This document shows, in pieces, positions 7,360 through 10,776 of a DNA stretch of 10,776 bases (positions are counted from its first letter, which is position 1; every line of letters starts with the position of its first letter). A program made the position numbers and the translations under genes. The stretch lies in the NCBI GenBank assembly GCA_002309955.1, contig DBXQ01000082.1:1-10776 (forward strand). Reading direction: 5' to 3'. The stretch is from Bacteroidales bacterium UBA1208 (GTDB lineage: Bacteria > Bacteroidota > Bacteroidia > Bacteroidales > P3). The notes beneath the pieces were generated by a model. The model saw nothing but the letters and a program-made list of their open reading frames with translations, did no database searches and was not told the origin of the DNA.

Positions 7360-8016
7360 ATGAAAAACATCATCCTGTTCGGTGCCCCCGGTGCCGGCAA
7401 AGGCACCCAAGCCTCCCTGTTGGCTGAGAAATTCGACCTCATCCACCTCTCTACTGGCGAGATGCTCCGCAACGAAGTGGCACAAGGCACTCCGTTAGGT
7501 CTCCGTGTCAAAGACATCATGAACCGTGGCGACTTGGTGGGCGACGACATCGTTGTAGGTCTCATTGCCAAAGCCCTCGACCATGGTCGCAATGAACTCC
7601 TCGACGAATGGGACGAACTACGTCTGCGTCGCGCCTGTGGCTTAAGCCCAGACGACCCCCTGCCCGAAAAACCCCAACCCTCCATCATCTATGACGGATT
7701 CCCTCGCACCGTACAGCAGTGCCAGATGCTCGAATTCCTCTTCCAAAAGAAACAACGGCGGTTGGACTGCGTTATCAGCATCGATGTCCCGCAGGAGGAA
7801 CTGATACACCGCATCCACGAGCGTGCCCTCTCTTCAAACCGTAGCGACGACACCGAAGAAGTCATCCGGCACCGTCTAGAAGAATACGAGGCCAAGACAC
7901 GACCTGTACTCGACTACTACAAGGTCTCTGGACGACTCGTCTCAGTCGATGGCAGCGGCGAAATATCCGAGACCAACACACGCCTGTGCCAAGTGATTCA
8001 GCACATCCTTTCTTGA
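7360..8016 (+). CDS. adk: Adenylate kinase-like nucleoside monophosphate kinase with an extra internal segment
   Basis: This 218-residue protein has the adenylate kinase fold, transferring phosphate between ATP and AMP (or a related NMP) in the cytoplasm. Visible motifs: P-loop GAPGAGKGT (8-16), NMP-binding STGEMLR (31-37), DGFPRT (112-117), RIHER (151-155), and RSDDTEEVIRHRL (161-173). The catalytic arginines of E. coli Adk (R36, R88, R119, R123, R156, R167) map onto R37, R116, R151, R155, R161 and R172. The LID is the short form without zinc Cys residues, as in Bacteroidales enzymes. The oddity is about 28 extra charged residues (about 76-105, including LSPDDPLPEKPQPS) between the helix after the NMP site and DGFPRT. 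The usual Bacteroidales adk is about 190 residues long and, as I recall, sits beside obgE and hpt; here the neighbour is a peptidase. It may be a second, divergent kinase, so the symbol is family-level. Confidence 0.85.
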   Translation: MKNIILFGAPGAGKGTQASLLAEKFDLIHLSTGEMLRNEVAQGTPLGLRVKDIMNRGDLVGDDIVVGLIAKALDHGRNELLDEWDELRLRRACGLSPDDPLPEKPQPSIIYDGFPRTVQQCQMLEFLFQKKQRRLDCVISIDVPQEELIHRIHERALSSNRSDDTEEVIRHRLEEYEAKTRPVLDYYKVSGRLVSVDGSGEISETNTRLCQVIQHILS

Positions 8017-8051
8017 AAAACAAAAGCCCGCAAGGTACGTACCTTGCGGGC
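8015..8051 (-). terminator. Perfect palindromic terminator between convergent genes
   Basis: GCCCGCAAGGTAC (8026-8038) is followed directly by its exact reverse complement (8039-8051), giving an 11-bp GC-rich stem with an ACGT tetraloop. On the - strand the hairpin is followed by TTTTGTTTTTC, a good U-tract, so it should end the DUF6567-like gene 35 bases downstream of its stop. On the + strand the tail is only CAATTATATT, but the strong stem may still stop or stabilise the kinase transcript, which ends 9 bases earlier. Confidence 0.85.
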
Positions 8052-8085
8052 CAATTATATTGCCTGTCAGAAAAACCGACATCTG

Positions 8086-8451
8086 TTATTTGAACTCAAT
8101 AACAGTTCCGTAAGCCGTTACTGTATACTCGGAATAGAAGCCTAACACCGTGCGTACAGACGTGGAGAAATTGATATTGACAATCGTCTGGCTGCCCTTC
8201 AGATTGGCGTTCTTATACATCTGCTCCACAGCATTGTCTTTCAGAGCCGACTTACTGTAGCCGCCAATACACAAGACATACTCGGCTGTAAATGAGCCTT
8301 CCACCTGGCCTACCACCTCAAAGTTGGCCTTGTCGAGGAGCACATGGGTCTGATTCATCGTGTTATAAGTCATGCGATTATAGCCAGAGCAACCTGACAT
8401 GACAAACATACCGAAAACCATTGCGGCAATCAATAACAATTTTTTCATCAT
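8086..8451 (-). CDS. Small lipoprotein, DUF6567-like
   Basis: A 121-residue protein of unknown function. From the ATG at 8451 (a second ATG follows at 8448) it has a Lys-Lys start, a hydrophobic stretch and lipobox MSGC with Cys21, so it should be a lipid-anchored envelope protein. The mature part has TYNTMNQTHVLLDKANFEVVG, a Gly-Gly turn in YVLCIGGYSKSALKDNAV, then MYKNANLKGSQTIVNINFSTSV and a C-terminal TAYGTVIEF. This layout matches from memory a set of short Bacteroidota lipoproteins named DUF6567, with no known role. The reading frame extends upstream to 8478, but that extension runs through the non-coding repeat shared with the next lipoprotein gene, so the downstream ATG is preferred. 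It has its own promoter at 8559-8588 and a strong terminator at 8015-8051. Confidence 0.8.
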   Translation of the reverse strand: MMKKLLLIAAMVFGMFVMSGCSGYNRMTYNTMNQTHVLLDKANFEVVGQVEGSFTAEYVLCIGGYSKSALKDNAVEQMYKNANLKGSQTIVNINFSTSVRTVLGFYSEYTVTAYGTVIEFK

Positions 8452-8458
8452 TTCAAAA

Positions 8459-8485
8459 CCCTTGTACGTGTCGGGCACAACCTTT
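8459..8485 (-). promoter_or_regulatory. Conserved 27-base leader element, copy 1
   Basis: On the - strand this reads AAAGGTTGTG then CCCGACACGTACAAGGG and ends 7 bases before the ATG at 8451. A copy differing at one base lies before the next lipoprotein gene (9005-9031). The two copies stand in different frames relative to their genes, so the element is not conserved coding sequence. ACAAGGG could act as a weak Shine-Dalgarno site. Its function is unknown. Confidence 0.7.
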
Positions 8486-8508
8486 AATTTTATATAACAA
8501 TTTTTTAA

Positions 8509-8543
8509 GTATTCATGGTGTGTATTTTACACGCCATGAATAC
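8509..8543 (-). repeat. 15-bp inverted repeat in the leader of the DUF6567-like gene
   Basis: The arms 8509-8523 and 8529-8543 match at 14 of 15 positions as reverse complements around a 5-base loop. In - strand RNA the single difference is a C-A mismatch; in + strand RNA it would be a G-U pair. It lies between the promoter (8559-8588) and the shared leader element, and no U-run follows, so it is better read as a leader hairpin or a protein site than as a terminator. Confidence 0.6.
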
Positions 8544-8558
8544 AGTCTAACCGAGGTA

Positions 8559-8588
8559 CAAAATTACATTTTTTTTCTCACATGCAAA
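8559..8588 (-). promoter_or_regulatory. Promoter of the DUF6567-like lipoprotein gene
   Basis: Reading the - strand, TTTG (8588-8585) is followed after 18 bases by TAATTTTG (8566-8559), a full match to the Bacteroidota -33/-7 pair and the best promoter in the window. The spacer holds a run of eight A. Transcription would start near 8552, giving a leader of about 100 bases that contains the hairpin and the shared element. Confidence 0.75.
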
Positions 8589-8589
8589 G

Positions 8590-8623
8590 AAAAAAACAAG
8601 AGCACGGGATAACTACTTCTTGT
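8590..8623 (-). terminator. Weak candidate terminator of the small lipoprotein gene
   Basis: On the - strand ACAAGA (8623-8618) can pair with TCTTGT (8601-8596) around a 16-base loop, followed by a run of seven T ending at 8590. The stem overlaps the end of the coding sequence and is short, so termination may be partial. It abuts the promoter of the next gene. Confidence 0.3.
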
Positions 8624-8996
8624 AGAAGACAATGCTGCTTACGGTCAGTTCCTCCGCTTCTTCAGGGCTAAGGAACAGGGTGATAGTGCTGTTTTCTGCA
8701 CTGTAGTGGAAAGTGTCAGCCATTCCGTCCCCGACTTTCAGCACACCGGTTTCTTTGCCGTCGAAAGTGTAGGTAAACGGATGGGTGAAGTACTCGTCTT
8801 CGCCTCCGCCCCTCAACGAAACATCCATTTTTCCAGTCGAGTCCGTTAGGAATGACATATAGTAAGAGCCATTGAATTCTCCAATGGTCACATTACCCAC
8901 CCATTGGGTGCCTGTGAGTTTAACGGTGGTGTCTTTTTTGCATGACACTGCCAGCAGTGAAGTGGCAACAAACAGCATGACAAACAGTTTTTTCAT
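8613..8996 (-). CDS. Small lipoprotein of unknown function
   Basis: A 127-residue protein I do not recognise. It begins with a lipoprotein signal (lipobox AVSC, Cys19) followed by two Lys, consistent with an envelope lipoprotein. The mature part is rich in beta-strand and turn residues: TGTQWVGNVTIGEF, YYMSFLTDSTGKMDVSL, FTYTFDGKETGVLKV, TFHYSAENSTITLFL, ending EELTVSSIVFYKK. The alternating strands and the TGTQW opening resemble short lipocalin-like lipoproteins of Bacteroidota, but that is a guess from pattern only. The open frame runs upstream to 9026 using a TTG; that part crosses the shared leader element and lacks a signal sequence, so the ATG at 8996 is chosen. It lies 60 bases after the stop of the beta-barrel gene with no clear promoter between them, so it is probably in the same transcript. 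Confidence 0.78.
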   Translation of the reverse strand: MKKLFVMLFVATSLLAVSCKKDTTVKLTGTQWVGNVTIGEFNGSYYMSFLTDSTGKMDVSLRGGGEDEYFTHPFTYTFDGKETGVLKVGDGMADTFHYSAENSTITLFLSPEEAEELTVSSIVFYKK

Positions 8997-9004
8997 TACA
9001 TAAT

Positions 9005-9031
9005 CCCTTGTACGTGTCGGGCGCAACCTTT
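9005..9031 (-). promoter_or_regulatory. Conserved 27-base leader element, copy 2
   Basis: On the - strand this reads AAAGGTTGCG then CCCGACACGTACAAGGG and ends 8 bases before the ATG at 8996. It is identical to copy 1 (8459-8485) at 26 of 27 positions, with some looser T-rich similarity continuing on its upstream side. This copy lies in a 60-base gap between genes, so it can act as an intercistronic element as well as a 5' leader. Confidence 0.7.
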
Positions 9032-9056
9032 TAGTTTTGTTATTATTAAATGTGGA

Positions 9057-9665
9057 TTAAAGTCTGATACTGATTCCGGTACGCACCTGCAAGCGGATTT
9101 TCTGCACATCGAGGAAGCCGTAAGGAAATCCTGCCGAGCCTGTGCCGACATTGCCGTAGAGGCATCCCCACTTCCACGGCCAGTAGGCGAAGCCAAGACC
9201 GATGGTCATGTCGAGGTCCTGTGTAGTGGAGCCTATGCGCCCGATGGCGTAGATGTCGTACCAAGGGCTGTCCGCACCGATAAGGGGCAACAGGTGCAGG
9301 TCGGCCTCGATGCCGAACATGGCCTGCGGTTCGTTGACATAGACTGTACGGTTGATATAGCCTTCGTAATTGGCTGCTTGTACGTAACTCTCTCCTCGTG
9401 AAGACACATGGCAGAATCGGGAACCGGCATACACCCCCAATGTCCAGTAGCGGCCAAGATCATACATCACACGGATATCGACGCTGTTGTTGGGATGGTC
9501 GAGCAGGATGGAGTTGTTGCCGAAATAGTATCCCTTGGTGATGTTGTGGACAAATTCAGTGCCCACAGTCATTTTCTTCCAGTCAAAACCTTTCTTCTCC
9601 TGTGCCTGAGCAGCAACGGCCAGCACAAGCATCAACAATATTGTTATCAAGAATCTCTTTTTCAT
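9057..9665 (-). CDS. Outer-membrane beta-barrel protein of unknown function
   Basis: A 202-residue protein that begins with a clear signal peptide, MKKRFLITILLMLVLAVAAQA, with cleavage expected after residue 21. The mature part is a run of amphipathic strands separated by turns: SVDIRVMYDLGRYWTLGVYAGSRF, AMFGIEADLHLLPL, YDIYAIGRIGS, LDMTIGLGFAYWPW, and a final IRLQVRTGISIRL. This pattern fits a small outer-membrane barrel of about eight strands; no function is readable. The frame is open to an upstream ATG at 9722, preceded by GGGAG at a Shine-Dalgarno-like distance. That start would add 19 residues ahead of the signal peptide, so the ATG at 9665 is preferred but not proven. The upstream barrel gene ends at 9733, so the two are probably one transcript. 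Confidence 0.75.
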   Translation of the reverse strand: MKKRFLITILLMLVLAVAAQAQEKKGFDWKKMTVGTEFVHNITKGYYFGNNSILLDHPNNSVDIRVMYDLGRYWTLGVYAGSRFCHVSSRGESYVQAANYEGYINRTVYVNEPQAMFGIEADLHLLPLIGADSPWYDIYAIGRIGSTTQDLDMTIGLGFAYWPWKWGCLYGNVGTGSAGFPYGFLDVQKIRLQVRTGISIRL

Positions 9666-9732
9666 AATGAGTTGTATGATTGTGTTTAAATTGACGACGT
9701 TTCTTGGTTCTAATTCTTTCATCTTTTGCTCC

Positions 9733-10776
9733 CTATAGTTGTATCTTGAGTCCCAGTTTCATTGGGTAGAGTCCTAATGTGCGCTTGTCGGCCAGCACGG
9801 GCATAGTGGCGAGTTGCAGGAACACGCTCCAGTTGGCCCAACCTACGGTCAGCCGCACATCGACCTTGGCGTTGACCTTGACAGACTGCTCGTCGTGGGC
9901 ATCGTAGCGAATGAAACCACACGTGGTATCGCCAGTGACAGGATCATAACTTTCCCAAGTTTTTCCACCGTAGCCACTGAAGTGGCGCGTCAGCGTTCCC
10001 TTAGTGATTGCCATGCCCGGTATCACTGCCACACCGGCATGGAAACCTTTCGTGTGGCTACGGTCGGCATGGTAGGTAAACTGGATGGGCATCGCAAGAT
10101 AGTTGGTAGTGAAACGGGTACTCCACGAGCCGGGGACTTGGTCGCGCCCCATGTACAGCACGCCTATCTCAGGTAGGATGGTGAAGCCTGTATAGTCGTA
10201 GAGAGTGGCGTTTATCATACTGGTATGCACGGGGATGTCGGAAGCCTCGACCCACGACACGAAGGGATGTCGTAAGCGGTAGCTGTTCCGCTCATAGCCG
10301 AGGCCGAGGCCGATGGTGTAATGCTCGCGGGCGACAATATCATACGACAGCTCCAGTTGAAGGTTGCCGAGGTTGGTGCGCGCCGAGGCGGCGTCCTCCC
10401 AAGCGTTTCGCTCCCAGTAGGCCACATCGCGGTAGTCGGAAACGTACTCCGTTCCGGCAAGGCCGTTGAGCTGGCTGGTACCCCAGTTGTGGAAGCCGAC
10501 AAGGAGGCTCAGATGCACCCGCTCGATGGGTTTGTATCGAACCCTCGACACGCGAGTATTGCCCAGTGTGGTCATTTCCATTGCCGTATTATGGTCATAT
10601 TCTCCATTGCGGACTCCGACACGGATGATTCCATTGCCCCAATGGGTCTCTTCGTGCAAGGGGCTTGTATAGCTATAGCAACGCACGAGACCGAAGTAGG
10701 AGGCTCTCAGCCTTATTGTCTCGGCGTGGACATGCCTTTCCGTCATTGTAGTGGCATGGTCGTCGGCCTGCAGCGT
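9733..10776 (-). CDS. Outer-membrane beta-barrel protein, N-terminus beyond the window edge
   Basis: The frame is open to the right edge (ten codons beyond the ATG at 10746, no stop) and no signal peptide is visible, so the true start lies outside; at least 347 residues are present. The protein is dominated by strand-turn-strand patterns rich in Tyr, Gly and Trp: WGNGIIRVGVRNGEYDH, VHLSLLVGFHNWG, LQLELSYDIVAREHYTIGLGLGYERNSY, GFTILPEIGVLYMG, FTTNYLAMPIQFTYHADR, GFHAGVAVIPGMA, KVNAKVDVRLTVGWANWSVFLQLATMPV, and a last strand LYPMKLGLKIQL ending at a TAG stop. This is typical of Bacteroidota outer-membrane barrels with no assigned substrate. It is probably co-transcribed with the smaller barrel gene, whose two possible starts lie 10 and 67 bases past its stop. 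Confidence 0.75.
   Translation of the reverse strand, partial: TLQADDHATTMTERHVHAETIRLRASYFGLVRCYSYTSPLHEETHWGNGIIRVGVRNGEYDHNTAMEMTTLGNTRVSRVRYKPIERVHLSLLVGFHNWGTSQLNGLAGTEYVSDYRDVAYWERNAWEDAASARTNLGNLQLELSYDIVAREHYTIGLGLGYERNSYRLRHPFVSWVEASDIPVHTSMINATLYDYTGFTILPEIGVLYMGRDQVPGSWSTRFTTNYLAMPIQFTYHADRSHTKGFHAGVAVIPGMAITKGTLTRHFSGYGGKTWESYDPVTGDTTCGFIRYDAHDEQSVKVNAKVDVRLTVGWANWSVFLQLATMPVLADKRTLGLYPMKLGLKIQL

Noticed and set aside
8026..8051. Terminator palindrome as a further copy of the leader element (both contain GTAC, CTTG and GGGC)
   Set aside because: The order and spacing of the shared words differ; the palindrome is fully explained as a terminator with a U-tract on the - strand.
9377..9385. 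CTTGTACGT, a 9-base match to the shared leader element
   Set aside because: It falls inside the coding sequence of the smaller barrel protein (residues YVQ) and the match does not extend, so it is chance.

Overview
The window looks like a chromosomal segment of a Bacteroidota member, probably order Bacteroidales. Three things point there: promoters with the TAnnTTTG -7 box, start codons that mostly lack a Shine-Dalgarno sequence, and many secreted proteins with Bacteroidales-style leaders (lipoprotein Cys signals, or signal peptides ending in AQ). The genus cannot be fixed from the sequence alone.

Left part (1-5937, + strand). The window opens on the last 23 bases of a tRNA gene with an encoded CCA, followed by its terminator. 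A 195-base non-coding stretch then holds a perfect inverted repeat, a promoter and a small leader hairpin. It leads into a three-gene tripartite efflux operon: a periplasmic adaptor lipoprotein (255-1370), a heavy-metal-type RND pump of the CzcA family (1491-4625), and a TolC-type outer-membrane channel (4622-5896, overlapping the pump gene by 4 bases). A hairpin terminator closes it. Together these would move a substrate, probably a divalent metal ion, from periplasm or cytoplasm to the outside.

Middle part (5938-8051, + strand). A separate promoter, preceded by five imperfect tandem 8-base repeats, drives a secreted papain-fold C1B peptidase (6127-7350). Nine bases later comes an adenylate-kinase-like gene (7360-8016) with every recognisable catalytic Arg but an unusual insertion of roughly 28 residues before the DGFPRT motif. 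A perfect 26-base palindrome separates this unit from the convergent genes on the right and has a U-tract suited to the - strand.

Right part (8086-10776, - strand). Reading leftwards from the window edge there is a 5'-truncated outer-membrane beta-barrel protein, a second smaller beta-barrel protein, a small lipoprotein of unknown function, and a DUF6567-like small lipoprotein. The two lipoprotein genes carry almost the same 27-base element (26/27 identical) 7-8 bases before their start codons. The element lies in different reading frames relative to the two genes, so it is conserved as nucleic acid and not as peptide. The second lipoprotein also has its own good promoter and a 15-bp hairpin in its leader. 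This shared leader element is the most interesting unexplained signal in the window; the divergent kinase is next.
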